A stretch of 64,000 nt of DNA from Pseudomonas sp. ICMP 561 (GCF_002699985.1 NZ_LKBT01000016.1:379-64378); one strand, 5' to 3'. Counted from the stretch's first letter, positions 42,411-55,657 are shown. Made by a program: numbers and translations. The notes: generated by a model not told the origin, from the sequence alone.

Positions 42411-42851
42411 TCACTCCGCCTTTTTCAGGCGAACGGCGAGTACATCACAAGGTGCGCCATGCAGTACGTCGTTAGCTGTTGAACCAAGCAACAAGGCCAG
42501 GCCATGACGGCCATGACTGCCTACGACGATCAGGTCGCATTTTTCCTTGATCGCCAACTCATGGATTTCCTGGCGAGGCTGGCCATAGACCAGATGCGCT
42601 TCACCAATGTGAGTATCTGGATACTGAGACTTCAGTGCGGCAAGCTTCTCCTTGGCTTGATCAAACTGCTGCTGCTGAAGTTGCGAAAGATCCATCGGCA
42701 CGTCGCCGCCGAAGGCCATGGCCATCGGCTCGACGATATGAACCAGTGACAATTTGGCCCCGTTGCGCTCGGCAATTTCGCGACCGCGGGAAAGGACAGG
42801 GTTGCACTCGTCTGTCAGGTCAACAGCGACCAGAACGTGTTCATACTTCAT
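42411..42851 (-). CDS. universal stress protein, UspA family
   Basis: A 146-residue single-domain universal stress protein. It starts MKYEHVLVAVDLTDECNPVL and has the nucleotide-binding-type segment IVVGSHGRHGLALLLGSTAN near residues 108-128, so it probably binds ATP, although one spacing differs by a residue from the textbook motif. The middle helix QQQQFDQAKEKLAALK is family-typical. Induced by stress or growth arrest in relatives; its molecular action is not known. RBS AAGGAGGA is seen upstream of the ATG. Confidence 0.9.
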   Translation of the reverse strand: MKYEHVLVAVDLTDECNPVLSRGREIAERNGAKLSLVHIVEPMAMAFGGDVPMDLSQLQQQQFDQAKEKLAALKSQYPDTHIGEAHLVYGQPRQEIHELAIKEKCDLIVVGSHGRHGLALLLGSTANDVLHGAPCDVLAVRLKKAE

Positions 42852-42961
42852 GAGGAAGTCCTCCTTAAGGTTGCGATGCGTTCAGTATGGCTCTTTCAGC
42901 CCAATCTGGGCAGGCCATTATTTTCATCTTTGGGTAAGCGGATAAAAAGGCAGCAAGCAAT

Positions 42962-43399
42962 ATGACGTTCTGGATAATTCTGTCAATCGTTGGCGTAATG
43001 CTTAGCCCTTTGGTCTGGCTGCGACCGTCCCGTCAGCAGGGCGGCAGAATGGCCCTACGGATGGAGGCACGGCGCATGGGGCTCGCCATGCAACTGTCGG
43101 CTCAGGACTGGCCGCACTGGCTGGCCAAAGAGCCGCCAAGCCCCTGCGCTCAATACCATCGGCCCCGACGCGGCAGCAAACCTTCCGTTTGGGCTTACTG
43201 GCAGGCAGAGCCCGGCGTCTGGCTCAATCAGTGGCGTGAGCCTTGCGAGGACGCTGCGTTACTGGCGCACTTCAATACCCTGCCGGCGGACGTCTACAAG
43301 GTCGAAGCGGACCAGCAGATGGTCACCTTGTATTGGGGCGAGAAGGGCGAATCAGAGGTGTTGCAGCGTATTGCTGCAGTGCTGAAAGCGCTGGCATAG
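42962..43399 (+). CDS. conserved hypothetical protein with one N-terminal membrane helix
   Basis: A 145-residue protein. Residues 1-20 (MTFWIILSIVGVMLSPLVWL) form a membrane anchor, followed by a basic stretch RPSRQQGGRMALRMEARRMG that fits a cytoplasmic orientation. The rest is a small soluble domain with many Trp residues. I recognise no named family; comparable proteins sit at this site in other pseudomonads. It is divergent from the universal stress gene. Function unknown. Confidence 0.75.
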   Translation: MTFWIILSIVGVMLSPLVWLRPSRQQGGRMALRMEARRMGLAMQLSAQDWPHWLAKEPPSPCAQYHRPRRGSKPSVWAYWQAEPGVWLNQWREPCEDAALLAHFNTLPADVYKVEADQQMVTLYWGEKGESEVLQRIAAVLKALA

Positions 43400-43424
43400 C
43401 GTTCACAGCATCAAATTTCAGGCA

Positions 43425-43452
43425 TTAAAAAGCCCGATAACAACATCGGGCT
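43425..43452 (-). terminator. minus-strand Rho-independent terminator without a minus-strand gene
   Basis: Stem AGCCCGAT/ATCGGGCT with loop AACAAC (43431-43452). The run of A's before it on the plus strand reads as TTTTTAAT after the stem on the minus strand, so it terminates leftward transcription. Read rightward it lacks a T-run. No minus-strand coding gene lies within 500 bases to the right. Confidence 0.7.
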
Positions 43453-43620
43453 CGGGTTGGCCAGGCAGGCCGGTAATTCTGTGGCGCTTTGCGGTGCAAT
43501 GCCCAAAGCGGGTGACGAAAGCCTCGACGGATATGGAAAACTTCACATCGTGCTGTCGTGCGCTGAATGTAGACGCTTTGCTCTCATTTGTCGCGCTTTC
43601 TTGTATTTATTTTTATGCGT
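43430..43620 (-). ncRNA. candidate small RNA
   Basis: Inferred from the orphan terminator at 43425-43452 and an A+T-rich, promoter-like stretch near 43600-43640 on the minus strand (TTGCAC, then about 16 bases, then TAAAAA). The transcript would be about 170-190 nt. Low confidence because the -35/-10 match is poor and no family was recognised; an RNA search or transcript data would settle it. Confidence 0.35.
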
Positions 43621-43985
43621 GACCCTATGTGGTGCAAAAACATGCATTCGCAGGTGTTCACTTTTTGCCGATAAACACAGTGAATAGAGGCTGATCACGC
43701 TCGGCTTGAGGGCTCCTGGGCGTGCGATGCTTTAGGGGATGACCCGCATTTGTCGGTGATTCGTCGAATTGACAAACCGCAGGATTTGCATGAAGGTAGG
43801 CGCACCCAAATCAAACGGGCGTATGAATTGAGCGTTTGGTAGTAAGACAGTTCTTACAGATCCCGGCTACCGCATCGACGGGTGTGCCTGAAGATTTGGC
43901 GTTTCACCGACGATAACGTCGTAGCCGCGCCAGATTTCAGCGTCCGGTGTGTATTGTTCAGCTTCCATATCGTGGAGATCAGTTG

Positions 43986-47343
<3,358 letters not shown>

Positions 47344-47360
47344 CGCGTTTGTTTGATGCG

Positions 47361-47386
47361 AGCCGGGGCCAGGTGCCCCGGCTTTT
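47361..47386 (+). terminator. Rho-independent terminator of fadBA
   Basis: Stem AGCCGGGGC/GCCCCGGCT with a 5-base loop followed by TTTTG. It is 18 bases after the fadA stop codon. Confidence 0.9.
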
Positions 47387-47445
47387 GTATTTTTGTATAA
47401 GCCATTCCAGAAAAGTTTTTCAGTTTTTTTCGCGAGGACAGCAAC

Positions 47446-47682
47446 ATGAATTTACAGCCAGGTCTCTATCGCCATTACAAAGGCCCCGAGTACCGCGTAT
47501 TCAGTGTTGCCAGGCACTCCGAAACCGAAGAAGAAGTGGTGTTTTACCAAGCGCTGTACGGCGATTTCGGGATGTGGGTGCGGCCGCTGAGCATGTTTCT
47601 TGAGTCCGTCGAGGTTGACGGCGAGCAGGTCCCGCGCTTTGCTTTGGTTCAAGTCGAGCCGAGTCTCTTTTCCAGGCCGTGA
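47446..47682 (+). CDS. DUF1653 protein
   Basis: A 78-residue protein of the DUF1653 family, marked by GLYRHYKGPEYRVFSVARHS, VFYQALYGDFGMWVRPLSMF and a C-terminal QVPRFALV. It appears soluble and all-beta. Function is unknown. CGCGAGGACAGCAAC before the ATG has a plausible ribosome-binding site. It precedes topA by 114 bases. Confidence 0.9.
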   Translation: MNLQPGLYRHYKGPEYRVFSVARHSETEEEVVFYQALYGDFGMWVRPLSMFLESVEVDGEQVPRFALVQVEPSLFSRP

Positions 47683-47796
47683 GGCGAGTTCGATCACTAT
47701 CCCGTGCTTGACCTCCTCTTGTAGCCACTATATATAGCGGGGCCCTGACAGGTTCCAACCGTCTTTCATTTTCAGTATTCAGGAATTTTCTGATCC

Positions 47797-50406
47797 ATGG
47801 GCAAATCGCTGGTCATCGTGGAATCCCCGGCTAAGGCCAAGACCATCAACAAGTATTTGGGCAACCAGTACGTGGTGAAGTCGAGTATCGGCCATATCCG
47901 AGACCTGCCCACCAGCGGTTCGGCTAGCGCCAGTAAAGAACCCGTCAAACGTGGCAAGGCCGCGGTTGGCGAAGGGCCGGTGCTCACGCCTAAAGAGAAG
48001 GCGAAGAAGCAGCTGGTCGCCCGCATGGGCGTCGATCCGGATCATGGCTGGAAAGCCAAGTACGAAATCCTTCCCGGTAAAGAGAAGGTGATCGAAGAGC
48101 TGCGTCGGCTCGCCAAGGATGCTGACACCATCTATCTCGCGACGGACTTGGACCGCGAGGGGGAAGCCATTGCCTGGCACCTGCGCGAAGCCATTGGTGG
48201 GGATGACAGCCGCTACAAGCGCGTGGTGTTCAACGAGATCACCAAGAAAGCCATTCAGGAAGCGTTCTCCAAGCCGGGCGAGCTGGATATCGCCCGCGTC
48301 AACGCTCAGCAGGCACGCCGTTTCCTCGACCGGGTCGTGGGTTACATGGTGTCGCCGCTGCTGTGGCAGAAGATTGCTCGTGGCCTGTCCGCCGGTCGTG
48401 TGCAGTCGGTTGCCGTAAAGCTGGTAGTGGAGCGTGAGCGGGAAATCCGGGCGTTCAACCCTGAAGAGTATTGGGAAGTACACGCTGACCTGGGCACTGC
48501 CAAGGGCGCCAACGTGCGTTTCGAAGTTGCCCGGGAGAACGGCGAAGCGTTCAAGCCGCTGAACGAAGCTCAGGCCATGGCGGCGCTGGAAAAGCTCAAG
48601 GCTTCCAGCTACAGCATCGCCAAGCGTGAAGACAAGCCGACCAGCAGCAAGCCTTCGGCGCCTTTCATCACCTCGACCCTGCAGCAGGCTGCCAGTAACC
48701 GCTTGGGCTTCGGCGTGAAGAAAACCATGATGATGGCCCAGCGTCTGTACGAAGCGGGTTACATCACTTACATGCGTACCGACTCGACCAACTTGTCCGC
48801 TGACGCGGTAAGCATGGCGCGCGATTACATCGAAGCCGAGTTCGGCAAGAAGTACCTGCCGGAATCGCCAAACGTCTACAGCAGCAAGGAAGGCGCACAA
48901 GAGGCTCACGAAGCGATTCGTCCTTCTGACGTGAACACGCATCCGAGCAAGCTGAGCGGCATGGAGCGCGATGCTGAGCGCCTGTATGAGCTGATCTGGC
49001 GCCAGTTCGTTGCATGCCAGATGCCTCCGGCGCAATACCTGTCGACTACCGTCAGTGTCGCGGCCGGGACCTTCGAGTTGCGTGCCAAGGGTCGTATCCT
49101 CAAGTTTGACGGTTACACCCGTGCCTTGCCGCAGATGACCAAGCCGGGCGATGACGACGTATTGCCGGACATGGCTCAGGGCGAAACCCTGAAGCTGATC
49201 AAGCTCGACCCGAGCCAGCACTTCACCAAGCCGCCTGCGCGTTACTCGGAAGCGAGCCTGGTAAAAGAGATGGAAAAACGTGGCATCGGTCGTCCGTCGA
49301 CTTATGCGGCAATCATCTCGACCATTCAGGATCGTGGTTATGTAGCGCTGCACAATCGCCGTTTCTACTCCGAAAAAATGGGCGATATCGTTACCGAGCG
49401 GCTGTCCGAGAGCTTTTCCAACCTGATGGACTATGGCTTCACGGCCGGCATGGAAGAAAACCTCGATGACGTGGCCCAGGGCGAGCGTGACTGGAAAAAC
49501 GTGCTCGACGAGTTCTACGGTGATTTCCGCAAGAAACTCGAAGTAGCTGAAGCGCCGGACAGCGGAATGCGTTCCAACGAACCGGTGATGACTGATATTC
49601 CGTGCAAGGTGTGCGGCCGCCCGATGCAGATTCGTACTGCATCTACCGGTGTGTTCCTTGGTTGCTCGGGTTACAGCCTGCCACCGAAAGAACGTTGCAA
49701 GGCTACCGTCAACCTGACGCCGGGCGATGAAATCGCCGAAGACGACGAAGGTGAATCCGAGTCCCGTGTCCTGCGCGGCAAGCATCGCTGCCATATCTGC
49801 AGCACGGCAATGGATGCTTACCTGCTGGATGAGAAGCGCAAGCTGCACATCTGCGGTAACAACCCGGATTGCGTTGGCTTTGAAGTGGAAGAGGGCAACT
49901 ACCGGATCAAGGGTTACGAAGGTCCGAGCCTGGAGTGTGACAAGTGCGGCAGTGAGATGCAGCTCAAGACGGGCCGCTTCGGCAAGTTCTTTGGTTGTAC
50001 CAATCCTGACTGCAAGAACACTCGCAAGCTGCTCAAGAGTGGCGACGCAGCTCCACCGAAGATGGATCCGGTGAAGATGCCTGAGCTCAAGTGCGATAAG
50101 GTCGACGATACGTACATTCTGCGTGACGGCGCATCCGGGTTGTTCCTCGCGGCCAGTCAGTTCCCGAAAAATCGTGAAACCCGCGCGCCGCTGGTCATGG
50201 AGATTGCACCGCACAAGGACGAGATCGATCCGAAGTATCACTTCCTGTGTGATGCACCGAAAAAAGATCCGGACGGACGCCCAACAGTGATCCGCTACAG
50301 CCGCAAGACGAAAGAGCAGTACGTTCAGACTGAAGTGGAAGGAAAGCCAACCGGCTGGAAAGCGTTCTACGACGGCAAGGCCTGGAAGGTCGAAGACAAG
50401 CGTTGA
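47797..50406 (+). CDS. topA: DNA topoisomerase I
   Basis: An 869-residue type IA topoisomerase. Toprim domain at the N terminus ([31 protein letters not shown] with its metal-binding acids), catalytic Tyr325 in [13 protein letters not shown], and a C-terminal zinc-ribbon region with three four-Cys motifs ([24 protein letters not shown] with their mates) plus a final basic part. It relaxes negative supercoils. The opposite strand contains an open frame of 920 codons, a by-product of base composition, not a gene. Confidence 0.97.
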   Translation: MGKSLVIVESPAKAKTINKYLGNQYVVKSSIGHIRDLPTSGSASASKEPVKRGKAAVGEGPVLTPKEKAKKQLVARMGVDPDHGWKAKYEILPGKEKVIEELRRLAKDADTIYLATDLDREGEAIAWHLREAIGGDDSRYKRVVFNEITKKAIQEAFSKPGELDIARVNAQQARRFLDRVVGYMVSPLLWQKIARGLSAGRVQSVAVKLVVEREREIRAFNPEEYWEVHADLGTAKGANVRFEVARENGEAFKPLNEAQAMAALEKLKASSYSIAKREDKPTSSKPSAPFITSTLQQAASNRLGFGVKKTMMMAQRLYEAGYITYMRTDSTNLSADAVSMARDYIEAEFGKKYLPESPNVYSSKEGAQEAHEAIRPSDVNTHPSKLSGMERDAERLYELIWRQFVACQMPPAQYLSTTVSVAAGTFELRAKGRILKFDGYTRALPQMTKPGDDDVLPDMAQGETLKLIKLDPSQHFTKPPARYSEASLVKEMEKRGIGRPSTYAAIISTIQDRGYVALHNRRFYSEKMGDIVTERLSESFSNLMDYGFTAGMEENLDDVAQGERDWKNVLDEFYGDFRKKLEVAEAPDSGMRSNEPVMTDIPCKVCGRPMQIRTASTGVFLGCSGYSLPPKERCKATVNLTPGDEIAEDDEGESESRVLRGKHRCHICSTAMDAYLLDEKRKLHICGNNPDCVGFEVEEGNYRIKGYEGPSLECDKCGSEMQLKTGRFGKFFGCTNPDCKNTRKLLKSGDAAPPKMDPVKMPELKCDKVDDTYILRDGASGLFLAASQFPKNRETRAPLVMEIAPHKDEIDPKYHFLCDAPKKDPDGRPTVIRYSRKTKEQYVQTEVEGKPTGWKAFYDGKAWKVEDKR

Positions 50407-50428
50407 TTTAACGCCTGACTGAACACAA

Positions 50429-50464
50429 AGCCCTCGGTATGCTGGTCGTGCCGAGGGTTTTGTT
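50429..50464 (+). terminator. Rho-independent terminator of topA
   Basis: Stem CCCTCGG/CCGAGGG with a 13-base loop that can pair partly, followed by GTTTTG. It is 25 bases after the topA stop. Confidence 0.75.
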
Positions 50465-50485
50465 GTTTTGGCTGGGTGAAACTCC

Positions 50486-50554
50486 GGTAGGAGCGAACTT
50501 GTTCGCGAGCCGTTGTGGCTGATACACCGCTTCGCGAACAAGTTCGCTCCTACC
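50486..50554. repeat. REPIN, second subtype
   Basis: GGTAGGAGCGAACTTGTTCG and the inverted mate CGAACAAGTTCGCTCCTACC, following the topA terminator. Confidence 0.85.
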
Positions 50555-50627
50555 AGGAAGCATTTAATTGAGCTAATTTGACAAGGCTTGGCTTCAGGTC
50601 TTGCTCATCGCTACGGAGACTGCCGCC

Positions 50628-51149
50628 ATGGCGCACGAACTGTATACCCGCACCAATCAAAAGATTTATTTCGCCGGTCTCGCTCTGGAGTCCATGGGCA
50701 AGGCGCAGGAAGGCCGTGCCATGAACGCTCAGGCGCTGTTGCAGGCGGAGCGCGAGTCGGCGTTGTTCCATCTGTATGGCGCTTTGCTGGGTTTGTGTCA
50801 CGAGATCGCCGGTTACTATCGTCTGCCGCAAGCCAATGCGCCACGTGCCGAGATGCTGCTCAATCAGGAAGTGCTGGATGCCCTGGCGATTCCGGAAATG
50901 GCCGAACTGGTCGAGTTGGCTCAACACCGGGAAACCTGGCTGGCTCAGTTGCTGGCAGCGTACAACGCCTTGTTCGAACCGCCGCGCGCGCCGAAAAAAG
51001 TGAAAGGCGATGTAACACAGCCATTGATTGTGGCGGTCAACCTCGATGAAGAGCCTGAGGTTGAGCTGACCCGCGAAGAACTGGAAAGCTGGCGCCAACA
51101 GCTCAAAGGGCTGGCGATTCGCTTCCGCGAAGGCCTCAGCGAGTGCTGA
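50628..51149 (+). CDS. DUF6586-type conserved protein
   Basis: A 173-residue protein (ATG 50628 with GGAG upstream). It is helical, with YTRTNQKIYFAGLALESMGK and ERESALFHLYGALLGLCHEI, and no membrane span or signal peptide. The tail (VELTREELESWRQQLKGLAI) may be a coiled coil. Homologous proteins keep this place next to topA, sulA and lexA in Pseudomonas. Role unknown. Confidence 0.75.
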   Translation: MAHELYTRTNQKIYFAGLALESMGKAQEGRAMNAQALLQAERESALFHLYGALLGLCHEIAGYYRLPQANAPRAEMLLNQEVLDALAIPEMAELVELAQHRETWLAQLLAAYNALFEPPRAPKKVKGDVTQPLIVAVNLDEEPEVELTREELESWRQQLKGLAIRFREGLSEC

Positions 51150-51300
51150 AGTGCAGTGATTGATTGCTCAATGCGTTCCGTTTTCAAGACGGCTGTTTCA
51201 AACAGCTCTGGCACTACGGCTTGTCATAAAACGGGAACAGGCCCTAGGGGCTGGGTCGACAGGCTGCTACAATGTCGGCCTTTCGTGGAGTACTGCCCTG

Positions 51301-51534
51301 ATGCCAACATCGTTTCTTGAAATTGTGGAACTGCCTGACGGCCGTATAGAACTGCGTCGTGCCGATGATGAGGGGTCGTTGGTGACGTTGGATTTCTCCG
51401 CCGATGCCAAAGAGTTCCTGCAAGGGCAACATGTCGAAATCGCCAAGGCAATGTTGAGTGTCGGTGTACAGATGGCGGGTCGTCTTGCTGAAGGCGAGCT
51501 GGAAAAAGATACCGGCCCGCGAGTTCTTCACTAA
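51301..51534 (+). CDS. conserved small protein next to sulA
   Basis: A 77-residue protein starting at ATG 51301. It begins MPTSFLEIVELPDGRIELRR and carries LDFSADAKEFLQGQHVEIAK; probably a small alpha/beta protein. No family name is known to me, but it is kept at this position in pseudomonads. It ends 21 bases before the convergent sulA stop. GTGGAG upstream is a fair ribosome-binding site. Confidence 0.75.
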   Translation: MPTSFLEIVELPDGRIELRRADDEGSLVTLDFSADAKEFLQGQHVEIAKAMLSVGVQMAGRLAEGELEKDTGPRVLH

Positions 51535-51555
51535 AGCTGACTTCGCCCGCAATAC

Positions 51556-52026
51556 CTAGCCCAGACGAATGTTGAGGCTCTGTGCATCACCCATTTTTGC
51601 CGCGCTGATCAGTTGTTGACGCAATCCTGTACCGAGCGGATTGATCCAGCTGACAACCGTGTGACTGCGGCCGAGGCGAAGTGCCTCGCGCGTCAGTTCA
51701 AATGCGCTTTGCGTCCCGCGTGGCTGCAGCAGCAAGATCCGCTCGCGGTTGAGGCCTGCATCACGCAGCCAGCTTTGGGTAAGGCTGGACGGTGGCGCGA
51801 TCAGGGTCAGCCATCGAGCGTTGGACTCTTCGCTCAGCTCACGCAGGATTGGCGCCAGTAGACTCAGGCAGTTTCCGGCGGCACCACGCAATGACAGCTC
51901 ACTGAAGACTTCAGGTTCATTGTTCCATGACGGTACTGCGGCTTCTTTGAGCATGGGCGCAATAGGCTGCGCGAGGAATGCTTCAAACAGCGGAAGTTGT
52001 GATTGCGGGGCCTGGACGAACTGCAT
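51556..52026 (-). CDS. sulA: SOS cell-division inhibitor SulA
   Basis: A 156-residue protein of the SulA family, with core FELTREALRLGRSHTVVSWI and LTLIAPPSSLTQSWLRDAGL. SulA binds FtsZ and stops Z-ring formation during DNA damage. It follows lexA by 9 bases in the same operon, so the two SOS boxes upstream of lexA control it too. Its RecA-like fold is degenerate, as usual. The lexA-sulA operon layout is typical of pseudomonads. Confidence 0.92.
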   Translation of the reverse strand: MQFVQAPQSQLPLFEAFLAQPIAPMLKEAAVPSWNNEPEVFSELSLRGAAGNCLSLLAPILRELSEESNARWLTLIAPPSSLTQSWLRDAGLNRERILLLQPRGTQSAFELTREALRLGRSHTVVSWINPLGTGLRQQLISAAKMGDAQSLNIRLG

Positions 52027-52035
52027 GATGTCTCC

Positions 52036-52644
52036 TTAGCGACGGATAACGCCGACGCTCAAACCTTCGATAACCAGTTCCTGATCCTTGAGATTCACTT
52101 CGATGGGCGCGAAGTCCGGGTTTTCGGCAATCAGCCAGACTTTGCTGCCTTCACGCTTGAATCGCTTGACCGTCACTTCGTCGCCAATGCGCGCTACCAC
52201 GATCTGGCCGTTGCGGGCCTCACGGGTGGTGTGCACGGCGAGTAGATCGCCATCAAAAATGCCGACATCTTTCATGCTCATGCCTTGCACCCTTAACAGG
52301 TAATCGGCACTTGGGTGAAAAAATGCAGGGTTGATGTTGCAGGATTCTTCAATGTGTTGCTGAGCCAGTATCGGCGCACCTGCAGCGACGCGACCGATGA
52401 TGGGCAAACCACTTTCTTCGGGCTTTGCTTCAAAGCCTGGGATGCGAATGCCCCGGGAAGCGCCCGGCGTCATCTCGATAGCGCCCTTGCGAGCGAGGGC
52501 TTTCAAATGTTCTTCTGCGGCGTTGGGCGATTTGAAACCCAGTTCCTGAGCGATCTCCGCACGGGTAGGCGGGTAGCCGTTGTCTTCAAGACAGCGCTTG
52601 ATGAATCCCAGAATTTCAGCTTGGCGTGGCGTCAGTTTAATCAT
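52036..52644 (-). CDS. lexA: SOS repressor LexA
   Basis: A 202-residue repressor. Winged helix-turn-helix at residues 1-65 ([20 protein letters not shown] and [20 protein letters not shown]). Self-cleavage bond Ala88-Gly89 (GRVAAGAP), catalytic Ser123 ([11 protein letters not shown]) and Lys160 ([11 protein letters not shown]) are all in place. RecA-ssDNA triggers cleavage. Two SOS boxes sit at 52655-52689, so it represses itself and sulA. Confidence 0.97.
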   Translation of the reverse strand: MIKLTPRQAEILGFIKRCLEDNGYPPTRAEIAQELGFKSPNAAEEHLKALARKGAIEMTPGASRGIRIPGFEAKPEESGLPIIGRVAAGAPILAQQHIEESCNINPAFFHPSADYLLRVQGMSMKDVGIFDGDLLAVHTTREARNGQIVVARIGDEVTVKRFKREGSKVWLIAENPDFAPIEVNLKDQELVIEGLSVGVIRR

Positions 52645-52654
52645 GTTGATCGCT

Positions 52655-52670
52655 CTGTCTTTTTATACAG
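52655..52670. promoter_or_regulatory. SOS box 1 upstream of lexA
   Basis: CTGTCTTTTTATACAG fits the CTG-N10-CAG LexA consensus. It is 11 bases before the lexA start. Confidence 0.9.
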
Positions 52671-52673
52671 TGA

Positions 52674-52689
52674 CTGGGATTATATACAG
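52674..52689. promoter_or_regulatory. SOS box 2 upstream of lexA
   Basis: CTGGGATTATATACAG fits CTG-N10-CAG and is separated from box 1 by three bases, so two LexA dimers can bind side by side. Confidence 0.9.
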
Positions 52690-52850
52690 TACGAGCGAGT
52701 TGGCAATCGTCCTTTTCTCAGACTTGTTTTCAAGCTCCGGGGGCGGCGCGCCAGGGCGGACCAAGTGGGTGGCTACAGCCCGCGGTTTATATGGTTAAAT
52801 ACGCCCCTGTCGGCCCATGGAGTATCGCGGACTTGACAGATACATAATCT

Positions 52851-52877
52851 GAAACGTATGTTTCAAACAAGTGTTTG
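52851..52877. promoter_or_regulatory. two overlapping PsrA-type operators
   Basis: GAAACGTATGTTTC (52851-52864) and CAAACAAGTGTTTG (52864-52877) both fit the PsrA pattern G/CAAAC-N2-4-GTTTG/C (the first with a final C). They share one base and end 14 bases before the psrA start codon. Confidence 0.8.
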
Positions 52878-52891
52878 TCAGGCAGAGAACC

Positions 52892-53608
52892 ATGGCCCAG
52901 TCGGAAACAGTTGAACGCATTCTTGATGCTGCCGAGCAGTTGTTCGCGGAGAAAGGCTTCGCAGAGACGTCGCTACGGTTGATTACCAGCAAGGCGTCGG
53001 TCAACCTCGCGGCGGTCAACTACCACTTCGGCTCCAAGAAGGCGCTGATTCAGGCTGTGTTCTCGCGCTTCCTCGGGCCTTTCTGTATCAGCCTTGACCG
53101 TGAGCTGGAGCGCCGTCAGGCCAGGCCTGATCAAAAGCCGACGCTGGAAGAGTTGCTGGAGATGCTTGTCGAACAAGCCCTCGTGGTGCAGCCACGCAGC
53201 AATAATGATCTGTCGATCTTCATGCGTCTGCTTGGTCTGGCGTTCAGCCAGAGCCAGGGCCACTTGCGCCGTTACCTGGAAGACATGTACGGCAAGGTTT
53301 TCCGCCGTTACATGGTGCTGGTCAACGAGGCTGCACCTCGCATACCTCCCATTGAGCTGTTCTGGCGTGTGCATTTCATGCTCGGTGCTGCGGCGTTCAG
53401 CATGTCCGGCATCAAGGCGCTAAGGGCAATTGCCGAAACCGACTTCGGCGTCAACACCTCGATTGAGCAGGTCATGCGCCTGATGGTGCCGTTTCTGGCC
53501 GCTGGCATGCGTGCTGAAACCGGCGTGACCGACGCCGCAATGATTGCTGCGCAACTCAAGCCGCGCACCAAAAGCAGCTCTGCTATCCCCAGTACCGCCA
53601 AGGCCTGA
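52892..53608 (+). CDS. psrA: TetR-family regulator PsrA
   Basis: A 238-residue TetR-family regulator (ATG 52892). Helix-turn-helix at about residues 10-55: ERILDAAEQLFAEKGFAETS then NLAAVNYHFGSKKALIQAV. The rest is an alpha-helical ligand domain that in PsrA binds long-chain fatty acids. PsrA represses itself and beta-oxidation genes such as fadBA and activates rpoS. The gene next to lexA and its double operator match the known psrA locus. Ends EXAKA-like tail, not important. Confidence 0.93.
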   Translation: MAQSETVERILDAAEQLFAEKGFAETSLRLITSKASVNLAAVNYHFGSKKALIQAVFSRFLGPFCISLDRELERRQARPDQKPTLEELLEMLVEQALVVQPRSNNDLSIFMRLLGLAFSQSQGHLRRYLEDMYGKVFRRYMVLVNEAAPRIPPIELFWRVHFMLGAAAFSMSGIKALRAIAETDFGVNTSIEQVMRLMVPFLAAGMRAETGVTDAAMIAAQLKPRTKSSSAIPSTAKA

Positions 53609-53682
53609 CTGTTCGCGCATTGCGCCAGGCTCGATGATCAAGCACCATTGCCCGGACTGGATATCGGCAATGGTGTTTTTTT

Positions 53683-54693
53683 ATGAGTTCTGGCCTGCAA
53701 GGCTCTTTAATGGTGGATGTCGCGGGCACCTGGTTGACCGCCGAGGATCGCCAGTTTCTGCGTCAGCCCGAAGTGGGCGGCCTGATCATTTTTGCCCGCA
53801 ACATCGAGCACCCACGCCAGGTTCGTGAGCTGAGTGCGGCGATTCGTGCGGTACGGCCTGATTTACTGTTGGCAGTGGACCAGGAGGGCGGGCGCGTGCA
53901 GCGCCTGCGTCAGGGTTTTGTGCGACTGCCTGCCATGCGTTCGATTGCTGACCAGCCCAATGCCGAGGCGCTGGCTGAGCACTGCGGCTGGCTGATGGCG
54001 ACGGAAGTTCTGGCGGTAGACCTGGACCTGAGTTTTGCGCCTGTGCTTGATCTGGACTACCAGCGTAGCGCTGTTGTCGGTACCCGCGCTTTCGAGGGTG
54101 ATCCCGAACGAGCAGCGTTGTTGGCAGGCGCTTTCATTCGCGGGATGAATGCCGCTGGCATGGCCGCCACCGGCAAGCATTTTCCAGGGCATGGCTGGGC
54201 TGAGGCTGACTCCCACGTGGCGATACCCAACGACGAGCGCAGTCTTGAGCAGATCCGCGCCAATGATCTGGTGCCGTTTGCCCGGCTGAGCAAGCAACTG
54301 GCGGCCGTGATGCCTGCGCATGTGATTTATCCGCAGGTCGACTCCCAACCCGCTGGTTTTTCCCGGCGCTGGTTGCAGGAGATTTTGCGCGGTGAGTTGA
54401 AGTTCGACGGCGTGATTTTCAGTGATGACCTGTCCATGGCGGGTGCCCATGTGGTTGGCGATGCTGCCAGTCGTATTGAAGCCGCATTGAGCGCCGGTTG
54501 TGACATGGGGCTGGTCTGTAATGATCGAGCGGCCGCAGAGCTGGCGTTGACTGCTGCACAGCGGCTCAAGGTCAAGCCGTCGCCCCGTATCGCCAGGATG
54601 CGCGGTCAGGCTTTTGCCAGCACCGAGTATCGTCAACACCCGCGCTGGCTTGCCGCGCTTGAAGCCTTGCGCACCGCGCAATTGATCGACTAA
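53683..54693 (+). CDS. nagZ: beta-N-acetylglucosaminidase NagZ
   Basis: A 336-residue cytosolic glycoside hydrolase of family 3. Family motifs: LLAVDQEGGRVQRLR, ATGKHFPGHGWAEADSHVAI (catalytic His loop) and the nucleophile Asp in GVIFSDDLSMAGAHVVGDAA. It removes GlcNAc from anhydro-muropeptides during cell-wall recycling, producing the signals that induce AmpC. ATG 53683 used; TTTTTTT before it offers no clear ribosome-binding site, and an internal start near 53710 is possible. Confidence 0.94.
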   Translation: MSSGLQGSLMVDVAGTWLTAEDRQFLRQPEVGGLIIFARNIEHPRQVRELSAAIRAVRPDLLLAVDQEGGRVQRLRQGFVRLPAMRSIADQPNAEALAEHCGWLMATEVLAVDLDLSFAPVLDLDYQRSAVVGTRAFEGDPERAALLAGAFIRGMNAAGMAATGKHFPGHGWAEADSHVAIPNDERSLEQIRANDLVPFARLSKQLAAVMPAHVIYPQVDSQPAGFSRRWLQEILRGELKFDGVIFSDDLSMAGAHVVGDAASRIEAALSAGCDMGLVCNDRAAAELALTAAQRLKVKPSPRIARMRGQAFASTEYRQHPRWLAALEALRTAQLID

Positions 54694-55452
<759 letters not shown>

Positions 55453-55464
55453 CAAGGTTTACTG

Positions 55465-55554
55465 TGTAGGAGCCGAGCTGGCTCGCGATGAACGATGATT
55501 CTATATTCACGATAAACCGCAGTGTCTGAATCGCGGGCAAGCCCGGCTCCCACA
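55465..55554. repeat. REPIN, second subtype
   Basis: TGTAGGAGCCGAGCTGGCTC and inverted mate GGGCAAGCCCGGCTCCCACA. The two halves belong to slightly different variants. Confidence 0.75.
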
Positions 55555-55569
55555 GATATCGGCGATCCC

Positions 55570-55642
55570 TGTAGGAGCTGCCGAAGGCTGCGAAGGCGGT
55601 CTTGTCTGACACACCGCCTTCGCAGCCTTCGGCAGCTCCTAC
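55570..55642. repeat. REPIN (two inverted REP copies)
   Basis: TGTAGGAGCTGCCGAAGGCT and its inverted mate GCAGCCTTCGGCAGCTCCTA, 16 bases before the helicase gene stop and adjacent to the previous element. Confidence 0.85.
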
Positions 55643-55657
55643 GGGGGCGTAATGCAC

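Larger units (their letters stand above)
43400..43985. other. intergenic region before fadB with minus-strand terminator
   Basis: No supportable protein gene; the frame 43457-43687 (plus) has no RBS or homology signal. The region contains an orphan minus-strand terminator (43425-43452), hence a possible small RNA, and two CAAA...TTTG-type inverted repeats (43773-43788 and 43812-43838) that could be PsrA-like sites for fadB. Confidence 0.5.

Noticed and set aside
43457..43687. A 76-codon plus-strand frame in the fadB upstream gap
   Set aside because: No ribosome-binding site, Cys-rich low-complexity translation and no homology; the region is better explained as non-coding.
47779..50541. A 920-codon open frame on the minus strand across topA
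   Set aside because: It is antisense to a clear topoisomerase I gene with all catalytic residues; long antisense frames arise from high-G+C third positions. No ribosome-binding site or family features.
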